Shown piece after piece: positions 45,454 to 59,032 of a stretch of DNA of 64,000 bases. Position 1 is the stretch's first letter; every line of letters begins with the position of its first letter. A program made the position numbers and the translations under genes. Below the pieces are notes generated by a model, which was not told the origin of the DNA, searched no databases, and was given only the letters and a program-made list of their open reading frames with translations. Where the stretch lies: NCBI GenBank assembly GCA_014843695.1, contig CM026386.1:14140952-14204951 (forward strand), given 5' to 3'. Source of the DNA: Archivesica marissinica. Its lineage: Eukaryota; Mollusca; Bivalvia; Venerida; Vesicomyidae.

Positions 45454-46041
45454 CAAATACAACTATTGCATAACAAAATTAGTGTAGGTATGTCAGACTA
45501 CTCTATTTTTCTCTTTTTTCCTTAAAAAAAAAAACTTCAGATTTCAGTTGGTTTTTCTTTTCGTTTTTTTTTTGGTATCATATTATGTGATGAGCATCTA
45601 GTATTGATAGTTCACATCAGTAACTTTCCAATGTGTCAGATTTTCATGCTCGGCAGTGTGGCGGTGGTTGAAGGTCTCACAATGCTTTCTATCAATGCTA
45701 TTTTTATTGGATCCTTGGAAGATCATTTGACTAGTTATTATGTCATTCCGACAGATGTGTAACCATCATTGGTGTATTTCATGCACCCCACTTTTATGCC
45801 AATTTACGCATCAAGAATGTTAATTTTTTAGTCCAAATCGTAAATCGATTTAGAATAGTTTTGGAAAATTAAAATTTGGAATAGATTTGTTTGTTTTATT
45901 GCAAAACTATTGTAACTTGAGATAGAAGATCGTTACAGATTAATTCAGCTTAAACAAGTTACGATTAATATGCAAAACAATTCCAAGTTGATTTTCATGA
46001 CATCATTAATTTTGCTTCCGATATTATAATACAAATACAAA
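45454..46041. other. AT-rich non-coding stretch
   Basis: No gene, repeat relative or RNA signal recognised. Confidence 0.5.
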
Positions 46042-46053
46042 GCGATTTAATGT

Positions 46054-46345
46054 GTGTGTTTTACCGTATGTTTATTTATCGTCGCTACCGGTTGCCCATA
46101 TGAGCGACGCCTCCTGAAAAGATTAGTCATTTTAGAGTTTTGGAGGATAGTGCAATGATACAGAACAGAGACCCATTCCTCTGGTTCTTTCTTATGTGCA
46201 CGGTATACAGCACCGACACGAGACCTCGGTTTAAAGTCATACCTGAAAGACTGTTAATTTTATTAGGGTCAGACGGGGGATCGAACCTGCGATCCCTGGA
46301 TGACCAGTCCAGCGTGTTATCTGGCACTGGACTACAGATCCGTCT
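46054..46345 (-). mobile_element. SINE family A, full length, 12-bp TSD
   Basis: GCGATTTAATGT repeats exactly at 46042-46053 and 46346-46357. The head is intact except for a small insertion near 46320 (TTATCTGGCACTGG), which disturbs the A-box arm. Confidence 0.94.
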
Positions 46346-46357
46346 GCGATTTAATGT

Positions 46358-46835
46358 TCAAATAAGAGCCTCAAGATCTGTGACTGAGGGATTGAACGCA
46401 TTGTCGTCAGAACTCAACTTTCATCGCCAGGGCTGTGAGTTTGCTCCCTATGATCGAGGGACAAGTGATAAATGGTGATGGTGATATGTGTGAAAGTATT
46501 TAGTCGCTTAAGGAGGTTGGAGAGAAGACGCATCCTAGAGTGGTCCGGGGGCATGCACCCTCGGAAAGGTTTACTGAAAATAAAATGGTGCAATTTCCTG
46601 GAACCGGTTGGTGTAAAATGAGGATAGGTGCTTCAACGATTTTGTAGGAAATTGATGAGTTGAAAAATCATAACTCTCGAAATTAAAGGGGTGCTAGTGT
46701 CCCCTGAGCAGCCACCTAGATACGCCTATGTATACAATAGTTAAGGATTGGAGACCATACGGTTGGAAAATAGCAATAACAGGTCGAGAATGTTACAAAA
46801 TGATAAACTCAGGAAAACGTTATCGAAGAACCTGG
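46358..46835. other. non-coding, with fragment related to hAT-like elements
   Basis: GTGGTCCGGGGGCATGCACC and the following GGTGCAATTTCC resemble 32600-32660 (TGGTCCGGCATACACCCCCG, GATGCAATTTCC). Borders not defined. Confidence 0.4.
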
Positions 46836-49800
46836 AAGTGCTGATATCACACTAACCTGGAAGTGTTGATATCACACTAACCTGGAAGTGTTGATATCAC
46901 ACTAACCTGGAAGGTGCTGATATCACACTAACCTGGAAGTGTTGATATCACACTAACCTGGAAGTGTTAATATCACACTAACCTGGAAGTGTTGATATCA
47001 CACTAACCTGGAAGGTGCTGATATCATACTAACCTGGAAGTGTTGATATCATACTAACCTGAATGTGTTGATATCATACTAACCTGAAGGTGCTGATATC
47101 ATACTAACCTGAAGGTGCTGATATCATACTAACCTGAAGGTGCTGATATCATACTAACCTGGAAGTGCTGATATCATACTAACCTGAAGGTGCTGATATC
47201 ATACTAACCTGAAGGTGCTGATATCATACTAACCTGAAGGTGCTGATATCCTGATATCATACTAACCAGAAGGTGCTGATATCCTGATATCATACTAACC
47301 TGAAGGTGCTGATATCATACTAACCAGAATGTGCTGATATCCTAATATCATACTATCCTGAAGGTGCTGATATCCTAATATCATACTAACCTGAAGGTGC
47401 TGATATCCTGATATCATACTAACCTGAAGGTGCTGATATCCTGATATCATACTAACCTGAAGGTGCTGATATCCTGATATCATTCTAACCTGAAGGTGCT
47501 GATATCCTGATATCATACTAACCTGAAGGTGCTGATATCATACTAACCTGAAGGTGCTGATATCATACTAACCAGAATGTGCTGATATCCTAATATCATA
47601 CTAACCTGAAGGTGCTGATATCCTGATATCATACTAACCTGAAGGTGCTGATATCATACTAACCAGAAGGTGCTGATATCATACTAACCTGAAGGTGCTG
47701 ATATCATACTAACCTGAAGGTGCTGATATCATACTAACCAGAAGGTGCTGATATCATACTAACCTGAAGGTGCTGATATCATACTAACCTGAAGGTGCTG
47801 ATATCCTAATATCATACTAACCTGAAGGTGCTGATATCCTAATATCATACTAACCAGAAGGTGCTGATATCATACTAACCTGAAGGTGCTGATATCACAC
47901 TAACCTGAAGGTGCTGATATCATACTAACCAGATGGTGCTGATATCATACTAACCTGGAAGTGCTGATATCATACTAACCTGAAGGTGCTGATATCATAC
48001 TAACCAGAAGGTGCTGATATCCTGATATCATACTAACCTGAAGGTGCTGATATCATACTAACCTGAAGGTGCTGATATCATACTAACCTGAAGGTGCTGA
48101 TATCATACTAACCTGAAGGTCTGATATCATACTAACCTGAAGGTGCTGATATCCTGATATCATACTAACCAGAAGGTGCTGATATCCTGATATCATACTA
48201 ACCTGAAGGTGCTGATATCCTGATATCATACTAACCAGAAGGTGCTGATATCCTGATATCATACTAACCTGAAGGTGCTGATATCATACTAACCTGAAGG
48301 TGCTGATATCATACTAACCTGAAGGTGCTGATATCCTGATATCATACTAACCAGAAGGTGCTGATATCCTGATATCATACTAACCTGAAGGTGCTGATAT
48401 CCTGATATCATACTAACCAGAAGGTGCTGATATCATACTAACCAGAAGGTGCTGATATCCTGATATCATACTAACCTGAAGGTGCTGATATCATACTAAC
48501 CAGAAGGTGCTGATATCATACTAACCAGAAGGTGCTAATATCCTGATATCATACTAACCAGAATGTGCTGATATCATACTAACCAGAAGGTGCTGATATC
48601 CTGATATCATACTAACCAGAAGGTGCTGATATCCTGATATCATACTAACCAGAAGGTGCTGATATCCTGATATCATACTAACCTGAAGGTGCTGATATCA
48701 TACTAACCAGAAGGTGCTGATATCCTGATATCATACTAACCAGAAGGTGCTGATATCCTGATATCATACTAACCTGAAGGTGCTGATATCCTAATATCAT
48801 ACTAACCTGAAGGTGCTGATATCATACTAACCAGAAGGTGCTGATATCATACTAACCAGAAGGTGCTGATATCCTGATATCATACTAACCTGAAAGTGCT
48901 GATATCATACTAACCAGAAGGTGCTGATATCCTGATATCATACTAACCTGAAGGTGCTGATATCATACTAACCAGAAGGTGCTGATATCCTGATATCATA
49001 TTAACCTGAAGGTGCTGACATCCTGATATCATACTAACCTGAAGGTGCTGATATCCTGATATCATACTAACCTGAAGGTGCTGATATCATACTAACCAGA
49101 AGGTGCTGATATCATACTAACCAGAAGGTGCTGATATCCTGATATCATACTAACCTGAATGTGCTGATATCATACTAACCAGAAGGTGCTGATATCCTGA
49201 TATCATACTAACCTGAAGGTGCTGATATCATACTAACCAGAAGGTGCTGATATCCTGATATCATATTAACCTGAAGGTGCAACCTGATATCATACTAACC
49301 TGAAGGTGCTGATATCCTGATATCATACTAACCTGAAGGTGCTGATATCATACTAACCAGAAGGTGCTGATATCATACTAACCAGAAGGTGCTGATATCC
49401 TGATATCATACTAACCTGAATGTGCTGATATCATACTAACCAGAAGGTGCTGATATCATACTAACCTGAAGGTGCTGATATCATACTAACCTGAAGGTGC
49501 TGATATCCTGATATCATACTAACCTGAAGGTGCTGATATCACACTAACCTGAAGGTGCTGATTTCATACTAACCTGAAGGTGCTGATATCCTGATATCAT
49601 ACTAACCTGAAGGTGCTGATATCATACTAACCAGAACGTGCTGATATCATACTAACCTGAAGGTGCTGATATCCTGATATCATACTAACCTGAAGGTGCT
49701 GATATCATACTAACCAGAACGTGCTGATATCATACTAACCTGAAGGTGCTGATATCCTGATATCATACTAACCTGAATGTGCTGATATCATACTAACCTG

Positions 49801-52800
49801 ATGGTGCTGATATCACACTAACCTGAAAGTGCTGATATCCTGATATCATACTAACCTGAAGGTGCTGATATCCTGATATCATACTAACCTGAAGGTGCTG
49901 ATATCCTGATATCATACTAACCAGAAGGTGCTGATATCATACTAACCAGAAGGTGCTGATATCCTGATATCATACTAACCTGAAGGTGCTGATATCATAC
50001 TAACCAGAAGGTGCTGATATCATACTAACCAGAAGGTGCTAATATCCTGATATCATACTAACCAGAATGTGCTGATATCATACTAACCAGAAGGTGCTGA
50101 TATCCTGATATCATACTAACCAGAAGGTGCTGATATCCTGATATCATACTAACCTGAATGTGCTGATATCATACTAACCAGAAGGTGCTGATATCCTGAT
50201 ATCATACTAACCAGAAGGTGCTGATATCCTGATATCATACTAACCTGAAGGTGCTGATATCCTAATATCATACTAACCTGAAGGTGCTGATATCATACTA
50301 ACCAGAAGGTGCTGATATCATACTAACCTGAAAGTGCTGATATCATACTAACCAGAAGGTGCTGATATCCTGATATCATACTAACCTGAAGGTGCTGATA
50401 TCATACTAACCAGAAGGTGCTGATATCCTGATATCATATTAACCTGAAGGTGCTGACATCCTGATATCATACTAACCTGAAGGTGCTGATATCCTGATAT
50501 CATACTAACCTGAAGGTGCTGATATCATACTAACCAGAAGGTGCTGATATCATACTAACCAGAAGGTGCTGATATCCTGATATCATACTAACCTGAATGT
50601 GCTGATATCATACTAACCAGAAGGTGCTGATATCCTGATATCATACTAACCTGAAGGTGCTGATATCATACTAACCAGAAGGTGCTGATATCCTGATATC
50701 ATACTAACCTGAAGGTGCTGATATCATACTAACCTGAAGGTGCTGATATCATACTAACCTGAAGGTGCTGATATCATACTAACCTGAAGGTGCTGATATC
50801 ATACTAACCTGAAGGTGCTGATATCCTGATATCATACTAACCTGAAGGTGCTGATATCACACTAACCTGAAGGTGCTGATTTCATACTAACCTGAAGGTG
50901 CTGATATCCTGATATCATACTAACCTGAAGGTGCTGATATCATACTAACCAGAACGTGCTGATATCATACTAACCTGAAGGTGCTGATATCCTGACATCA
51001 TACTAACCTGAAGGTGCTGATATCATACTAACCAGAACGTGCTGATATCATACTAACCTGAAGGTGCTGATATCCTGATATCATACTAACCTGAATGTGC
51101 TGATATCCTGATATCACACTAACCTGAAAGTGCTGATATCCTGATATCACACTAACCTGGAAGTGCTGATATCCTGATTTCATACTAACCTGAAGGTGCT
51201 GATATCCTGATATCATACTAACCTGAAGGTGCTGATATCCTGATATCACACTAACCTGAAGGTGCTGATATCCTGATATCCTACTAACCTGGAAGTGCTG
51301 ATATCCTGATATCATACTAACCTGAAGGTGCTGATTTCATACTAACCTGAAGGTGCTGATATCCTGATATCACACTAACCTGGAAGTGTTGATATCCTGA
51401 TATCATACTAACCTGAAGGTGCTGATTTCATACTAACCTGAAGGTGCTGATTTCATACTAACCTGAAGGTGCTGATATCCTGATATCATACTAACCTGAA
51501 GGTGCTGATATCATACTAACCTGAAGGTGCTGATATCATACTAACCTGAAGGTGCTGATATCCTGATATCATACTAACCTGAAGGTGCTGATATCCTGAT
51601 ATCATACTAACCTGAAGGTGCTGATTTCATACTAACCTGAATGCTGATATCATACTAACCTGAAGGTGCTGATTTCATACTAACCTGAAGGTGCTGATAT
51701 CCTGATATCATACTAACCTGAAGGTGCTGATATCCTGATATCATACTAACCTGAAGGTGCTGATATCATACTAACCTGAAGGTGCTGATATCATACTAAC
51801 CTGAAGGTGCTGATATCATACTAACCTGAAGGTGCTGATATCCTGATTTCATACTAACCTGAAGGTGCTGATATCCTGATATCATACTAACCTGAACGTG
51901 CTGATATCATACTAACCTGAAGGTGCTGATATCATACTAACCTGAAGGTGCTGATATCATACTAACCTGAAGGTGCTGATATCCTGATATCATACTAACC
52001 TGAAGGTGCTGATATCATACTAACCTGAAGGTGCTGATATCCTGATATCATACTAACCTGAAGGTGCTGATATCATACTAACCAGAACGTGCTGATATCA
52101 TACTAACTTGAAGGTGCTGATATCCTGATATCATACTAACCTGAAGGTGCTGATATCATACTAACCAGAACGTGCTGATATCATACTAACCTGAAGGTGC
52201 TGATATCATACTAACCTGAATGTGCTGATATCATACTAACCTGAAGTCTGATACTGATATCATACTAACCTGAAGGTGCTGATATCATACTAACCTGAAG
52301 GTGCTGATTTCATACTAACCTGAAGGTGCTGATATCCTGATATCATACTAACCTGAAGGTGCTGATATCATACTAACCTGAAGGTGCTGATATCATACTA
52401 ACCTGAAGGTGCTGATATCCTGATATCATACTAACCTGAAGGTGCTGATATCATACTAACCAGAAGGTGCTGATATCATACTAACCTGAAGGTGCTGATA
52501 TCCTGATATCATACTAACCTGAAGGTGCTGATATCCTGATATCATACTAACCAGAAGGTGCTGATATCCTGATATCATACTAACCTGAAGGTGCTGATAT
52601 CCTGATATCATACTAACCTGAAGGTGCTGATATCCTGATATCATACTAACCTGAAGGTGCCGATATCCTGATATCATACTAACCTGAAGGTGCCGATATC
52701 CTGATATCATACTAACCTGAACGTGCTGATATCCTGATATCATACTAACCTGAAGGTGCTGATATCATACTAACCTGAAGGTGCTGATATCCTGATATCA

Positions 52801-54650
52801 TACTAACCTGAAAGTGCTGATATCCTGATATCATACTAACCTGAAGGTGCTGATATCATACTAACCTGAAGGTGCTGATATCATACTAACCTGAAGGTGC
52901 TGATATCCTGATATCATACTAACCTGAAGGTGCTGATATCATACTAACCTGAAGGTGCTGATATCATACTAACCTGAAGGTGCTGATATCCTGATATCAT
53001 ACTAACCTGAAGGTGCTGATATCCTGATATCATACTAACCTGAAGGTGCTGATATCATACTAACCTGAAGGTGCTGATATCCTGATATCATACTAACCTG
53101 AAGGTGCTGATATCATACTAACCTGAAGGTGCTGATATCCTGATATCATACTAACCTGAAGGTGCTGATATCCTGATATCATACTAACCTGAAGGTGCTG
53201 ATATCCTGATATCATACTAACCTGAAAGTGCTGATATCCTGATATCATACTAACCTGAAAGTGCTGATATCCTGATATCATACTAACCTGAAGGTGCTGA
53301 TATCCTGATATCATACTAACCTGAAGGTGCTGATATCCTGATATCATACTAACCTGAAGGTGCTGATATCCTGATATCATACTAACCAGAAGGTGCTGAT
53401 ATCCTGATATCATACTAACCTGAAGTGCTGATATCATACTAACCTGAAGGTGCTGATATCCATACTAACCGAAAGTGCTGATATCCTGATATCATACTAA
53501 CCTGAAGGTGCTGATATCATACTAACCTGAAGGTGCTGATATCATACTAACCTGAAGGTGCTGATATCCTGATATCATACTAACCTGAAGGTGCTGATAT
53601 CATACTAACCTGAAGGTGCTGATATCATACTAACCTGAAGGTGCTGATATCCTGATATCATACTAACCTGAAGGTGCTGATATCATACTAACCTGAAGGT
53701 GCTGATATCCTGATATCATACTAACCTGAAGGTGCTGATATCATACTAACCTGAAGGTGCTGATATCATACTAACCTGAAGGTGCTGATATCCTGATATC
53801 ATACTAACCTGAAGGTGCTGATATCCTGATATCATACTAACCAGAAGGTGCTGATATTCATACTAACCAGAAGGTGCTGATATCATACTAACCTGAAGGT
53901 GCTGATATCCTGATATCATACTAACCTGAAAGTGCTGATATCCTGATATCATACTAACCTGAAGGTGCTGATATCCTGATATCACACTAACCTGAAGGTG
54001 CTGATATCATACTAACCTGAAGGTGCTGATATCCTGATATCATACTAACCAGAAGGTGCTGATATCATACTAACCTGAAGGTGCTGATATCCTGATATCA
54101 TACTAACCTGAAAGTGCTGATATCCTGATATCATACTAACCTGAAGGTGCTGATATCCTGATATCACACTAACCTGAAGGTGCTGATATCATACTAACCT
54201 GAAAGTGCTGATATCCTGATATCATACTAACCAGAAGGTGCTGATATCATACTAACCTGAAGGTGCTGATATCCTGATATCATACTAACCTGAAAGTGCT
54301 GATATCCTGATATCATACTAACCTGAAGGTGCTGATATCCTGATATCACACTAACCTGAAGGTGCTGATATCATACTAACCTGAAAGTGCTGATATCCTG
54401 ATATCATACTAACCAGAAGGTGCTGATATCATACTAACCTGAAGGTGCTGATATCCTGATATCATACTAACCTGAAAGTGCTGATATCCTGATATCATAC
54501 TAACCTGAAGGTGCTGATATCCTGATATCCTACTAACCTGAAGGTGCTGATATCCTGATATCCTACTAACCTGAAGGTGCTGATATCCTGATATCATACT
54601 AACCAGAAGGTGCTGATATCATTCTAACCTGAAGGTGCTAATATACTAAG
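46836..54650. repeat. 25/33-bp satellite array, 7.8 kb
   Basis: The short unit is 25 bp (GATATCATACTAACCTGAAG plus GTGCT). The long unit has an extra 8 bp, CTGATATC. The two alternate irregularly over about 270 units. The left edge (46836-47060) is enriched for GAAGTGTTGATATCACAC variants. A rare GGTGCTAATATCC variant at 48531 returns at 50035 and a rare ATATTAACC variant at about 48998 returns at about 50436, so a block of about 1.45-1.5 kb was duplicated. Minus frames (MISGYQHLQVS, 11 aa) arise where 33-bp units run together. Confidence 0.97.
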
Positions 54651-56060
54651 CGCTTGTCCAATTTACGTCAATGACATAAATCTGTGTAGGCTTTTATCTA
54701 GAGCGCCCTGTTAAGCCCTGCCCTCTTGCCTTTTAAAAAACAACAGTTTTTATTTATTTTTTTATTTTTTTTTTAAATATATTTTTTTGTCTAGGGGTTA
54801 ACGGCAGATTACGTGATGAGGCTCAAATGCACCCTGCCTCTTTTCTGACACACCCTGCGATTGCAGCCGCAATATTTTGGCCAGGCTAGTGGATATTTTA
54901 TTTCATACTTGTAGAAGTTATGTCCGCGGCCCCAATATTTTGGCAAGCCATGTGTATTTTTATATTTATACTTGTGGAAATTATACGCCACATTGCAAGT
55001 GACAGCTATGTATATCTACTCTGGGTTCCTAGGCAGGGTGGGTAACTTGTACCGGGTACCCGTTTATAGAACATACATTTATGTTTTTTATTAACCATCA
55101 TTGGTGTCGACGTGAATTGACGTGACTGGAACATTATATTTTTGTAAAATAATATTATAAAAAAATAAGTTTTCTTTTTATGTCCAGAAGCCATTAAAAT
55201 CTACATCTCAAAATCCATGGCCCCAAGGTCAGCTGGCTTCCGACGCGCTGCAAAAATATGCACAATAACAGCTAAGCCAATGAGAGACATCAGTCAGTTA
55301 CTGCCCCTGAATACTCCCTAAAAGTAGATAGGTCCTATTAAGTGTTTTCCTCTATATTTATCGTTGTTTCCTTTGCATAACATGCTAGCAATGTTATTCC
55401 ACTATCGCTTTATATGATTATTCAATCACTATATCACGACAGATCTCCTACAGTATATGCAATGTGTACTTATTTGTAAAACAATGCTATCAGTTAATTA
55501 ACAAGATTTTGATAAAATCACAATTATCATACCGCAACATCTGGTTAGGGAACAACAGAAAAAACAAAGTATTCTAACTGAAAGGACCTATTCACATTTC
55601 GGAATAAATCAGACTGTATCTGCAAAGGGAGGTAATAGAAAATTAGAGATGTCTCTCATTTAATTACATCAAAAAAGTGTGAATGTAACATGAAATAATA
55701 TTATGAAAAGCTAGGAGAATGTTGAAAAAGCATTTAAATGTCAAAACGATTATACATTATTATTAATCATGTACTTACTTATATTAAATATAGTCCAATA
55801 AACAGCTAAAAACTGATAAATAAAGCCAAAGACCTTGAAATACTACCTTTGTTACTATCTTTGTGGGTGGGGGATAGATCTATCATCTCCCAGTATTTTA
55901 CATTAATAAATGTCAGAATTAATGATTCGCGAAACCAATACGCCTTACACCTTAGTAAATATGCTATTACTTACAGTGTTAATGTAACCATATTTTATTG
56001 CAAATCAATAGTACATATGTCATACACATAAAGATACAATACATAGCATGAAAATACAAA
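54651..56060. other. 1.4 kb non-coding stretch
   Basis: It includes a T/A homopolymer region near 54740-54790 and two related 85-bp segments (CAATATTTTGGC at 54871 and 54932) in tandem. The rest appears single-copy within the window. No gene recognised. Confidence 0.5.
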
Positions 56061-56061
56061 T

Positions 56062-56372
56062 GGTTTGGACCACTGTAACCTATCATCTCTGATGGTCACG
56101 GGTTCAAGCCCCGCTCAGACCGTGTCTCATTTATATGAAAAAGTTGGCAGTTTCTTACAGAGGTTGGTGCATCAAGTACTTCAAGTACTGGTTAACCGCT
56201 GGAGTTCGAGCCCCGCTGGAGCCGTTACGATTGTGCCCTTAGGCAAGGCATTTAAATTCCACATTGCCTCTTCTCTCTCCCTCGTGGCGATGGATTCCAT
56301 CAGGAATGAGGTCTCGAGAGTGATTTATATAAGTTGAAATAACTTGTTTCGCAATCGAGCTAAATAAATTTG
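56062..56372 (+). mobile_element. chimeric SINE: family C 5' part joined to family D
   Basis: 56062-56210 matches SINE C from the middle of its head (CCACTGTAACCTATCATC) to GGTTAACCGCTGGAG. From about 56205, TTCGAGCCCCGCTGGAGCCG onward matches SINE D as at 61260-61440 inverted, ending GCAATCGAGCTAAATAAATT. The join lies at a GGAG/CGAGCCCCGC word present in both. Confidence 0.7.
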
Positions 56373-56556
56373 TATAAAAAAATGTATCTAGCCAGACACT
56401 GAACATTTCATCAACTTGCACTGGCCAAACATGCAATCTATGCATGGTCTGGTGTCCATTTTATTAACACGTTTTATATGCCAGTTCATGCCAAATTTCA
56501 GGACCAAAAGTAGGTGTCGTCTTATAAGCTAGATCGCGTGATAGGCGAGTATAGTC

Positions 56557-56800
56557 CGCCTCCGTGGTTGAGTGGTTACGGTCGCTGACTTGTATACCAC
56601 TGTAACCTATCATCTCTGATGGTCACGGGTTCGAGCCCCGCTCAGACCGTGTCTCATTTATATGAAAAAGTTGGCAGTTTCTTACGGAGGTTGGTGCACC
56701 AAGTACTGGTTAAACGCTGGAGCCTGCCCAGGAAAGGTGTTGTTAGGTAAACTGCCCATCACTCAAATGGGAAACCGGTAGCGACGTTAAATAAACTTAA
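56557..56800 (+). mobile_element. SINE family C with tail type 1
   Basis: The head CGCCTCCGTGGTTGAGTGGT, B box GGGTTCGAGCCCC and body match 6404-6681 and 31320-31583. The 3' end instead reads ACCGGTAGCGACGTTAAATA, the same tail as SINE A. An A run follows. Confidence 0.9.
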
Positions 56801-56933
56801 AAAAAAAATGGTTTGGGCCACCAGTTTCAGGTCCGTAGCTAAATTTCCAAAGAAAAAAATTTGAACAATTAAATAAATAAAATGCAAAAACTATGCCTTT
56901 GCTGTATAAAATGTTTTTTTGACTGCTAGAGAG

Positions 56934-57744
56934 CACAGGGATTCGGCACGTTTGGGGGTACTAGTATATATATTTAAGTACAGGGATTCTACTCTGTGGG
57001 ATGTCAGATTTCGCATCAATCAGTAAAATGGCCCTATCTGAAACAAGTTTGTACAAATCTGTCCAAATATAACGCCTATCCCGAGTCTTTATATTGTTCT
57101 TCAAATAAAACACAACATTAAGCTGCATGCATGTATACTTTGCAAACAATTGCCAGACATTGGCCATAGCAGGTCATAGCAGGTTGAAACGAGCGTTGAA
57201 ACGAGCGTTCTGGTTGGATTATTAGAATGTAACAAGATGGGTTTTTTATATGAAGAATAATCATAATCCAATCAGAACGCTCGTTTCAACGCTCGTTTCA
57301 ACGCGAATTGCGCCGCTTTAGAAATTTTCAAAACAAATTGAAAATGCTACGAAATCTCCTTTTGACGTACATTTTTGCCGAATAAACCTACACGTTAGTG
57401 GAAACACATTTTATTGATAATGTTATTCACAGTTAAAACTCTCCCGTCGAAGATTTGTTTTTGTTGCTGACAGAACCCGTGTCCTAGTATGGAAATGTGA
57501 CCTGCTATGGCCAATGTCTGTGGCAATTGTTTGCAAAGTATACATGCATGCAGCTTAAAGTTGTGTTTTATTTGAAGAACAATATAAAGACTCGGGATAG
57601 GCGTTATATTTGGACAGATTTGTACAAACTTGTTTCAGATAGGGCCATTTTACTGATCGATGCGAAATCTGACATCCCACAGAGTAGAATCCCTGTACTT
57701 AAATATATATATACTAGTACCCCCAAACGTGCCGAATCCCTGTG
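56934..57744. mobile_element. long-inverted-repeat (fold-back) element, 811 bp
   Basis: Arms of about 235 bp (left from CACAGGGATTCGGCACG, right its inverse) differ at only a few positions. The spacer of about 320 bp contains a second inverted repeat (GTTGAAACGAGCG, 57190-57310). The flanks CTAGAGAG (56926-56933) and GTTGAGAG (57745-57752) may be an 8-bp TSD with two changes; the uninterrupted target is visible at 14886-14905. Each arm carries the same open frame (TRDRRYIWTDLYKLVSDRAI), which I do not recognise. Confidence 0.8.
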
Positions 57745-57800
57745 GTTGAGAGCTGAAAGGTCAGTACATAATTATACGTCTAAACTCATTAAATCAGAAA

Positions 57801-59032
57801 ACACAGGAAATCGCTTCTATACCCCAACAATTCTATGGGGAAACATGCCAAAGGACCCTAGTCCTATAAACAGTGATACATAAACACAGGAAATCGCTTA
57901 TATACCCCAACAATTCTATGGGGAAACATGCCAAAGGACCCTAGTCCTATAAACAGTGATACATAAACACAGGAAATCGCTATATACCCCAACAATTCTA
58001 TGGGGAAACATGCCAAGGACCCTAGTCCTATAAACAGTGTACAAAACACAGGAACCACCCAACAACAAAACCCACCACCAAAAACAAAACACAAACCAAC
58101 CCACACAAAACACCAAAACCCACCAAACAAACAAACCAAACCAACCCAACACAAAACACCAAACCCACCAAAACAAACAAACCAAAACAAACCACCAAAC
58201 CAAAACAACAAACACAAATCGCTTATAACCCCAACAATTCTATGGAAACATGCCAAAGGACCCTAGTCCTATAAACAGTGATACATAAACACAGGAAATC
58301 GCTTATATACCCCAACAATTCTATGGGGAAACATGCCAAAGGACCCTAGTCCTATAAACAGTGATACATAAACACAGGAAATCGCTTATATACCCCAACA
58401 ATTCTATGGGGAAACATGCCAAAGGACCCTAGTCCTATAAACAGTGATACATAAACACAGGAAATCGCTTATATACCCCAACAATTCTATGGGGAAACAT
58501 GCCAAAGGACCCTAGTCCTATAAACAGTGATACATAAACACAGGAAATCGCTTATATACCCCAACAATTCTATGGGGAAACATGCCAAAGGACCCTAGTC
58601 CTATAAACAGTGATACATAAACACAGGAAATCGCTTATATACCCCAACAATTCTATGGGGAAACATGCCAAAGGACCCTAGTCCTATAAACAGTGATACA
58701 TAAACACAGGAAATCGCTTATATACCCCAACAATTCTATGGGGAAACATGCCAAAGGACCCTAGTCCTATAAACAGTGATACATAAACACAGGAAATCGC
58801 TTATATACCCCAACAATTCTATGGGGAAACATGCCAAAGGACCCTAGTCCTATAAACAGTGATACATAAACACAGGAAATCGCTTATATACCCCAACAAT
58901 TCTATGGGGAAACATGCCAAAGGACTCTAGTCCTATAAACAGTGATACATAAACACAGGAAATCGCTTCTATAGCCCAACAATTCTATGGGGAAACATGC
59001 CAAAGGACTCTAGTCCTTTAAACAGTGATACA
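57801..59032. repeat. 83-bp tandem array, about 13 copies, inside family G
   Basis: Units contain ATCGCTTATATACCCCAACA and GGACCCTAGTCCTATAAACA; the ten or so units right of 58258 are almost identical. The unit derives from the element body, since 14952-14990 holds the single-copy counterpart (ATCGCTTCTATATCACAACA). Confidence 0.95.
58047..58213. other. 167-bp stretch made only of A and C
   Basis: It lies inside one 83-bp unit, between CACAGGA and AATCGCTTATAACCCC. No G or T on the plus strand; words such as CCACC, AACAAA and CCAACC. Neighbouring units (57980-58260) carry several one-base deletions not seen elsewhere in the array. Open frames here (PNNKTHHQKQNTNQPTQ and its opposite) are compositional artefacts. 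Confidence 0.9.

Noticed and set aside
46836..54650. CRISPR-like array of regularly spaced repeats
   Set aside because: Units are contiguous and contain no unique spacers, and the genome is eukaryotic.
57497..57883. 128-codon protein gene in the right arm of the fold-back element
   Set aside because: It is the mirror of the left-arm frame, continues into family G sequence and the 83-bp satellite, and has no recognised domain; kept only as a note in the element.
58000..58266. Overlapping frames on both strands in the A/C-only insert
   Set aside because: Stop codons cannot occur in a sequence with only A and C (or only G and T, apart from TGA-free reading), so openness is meaningless.
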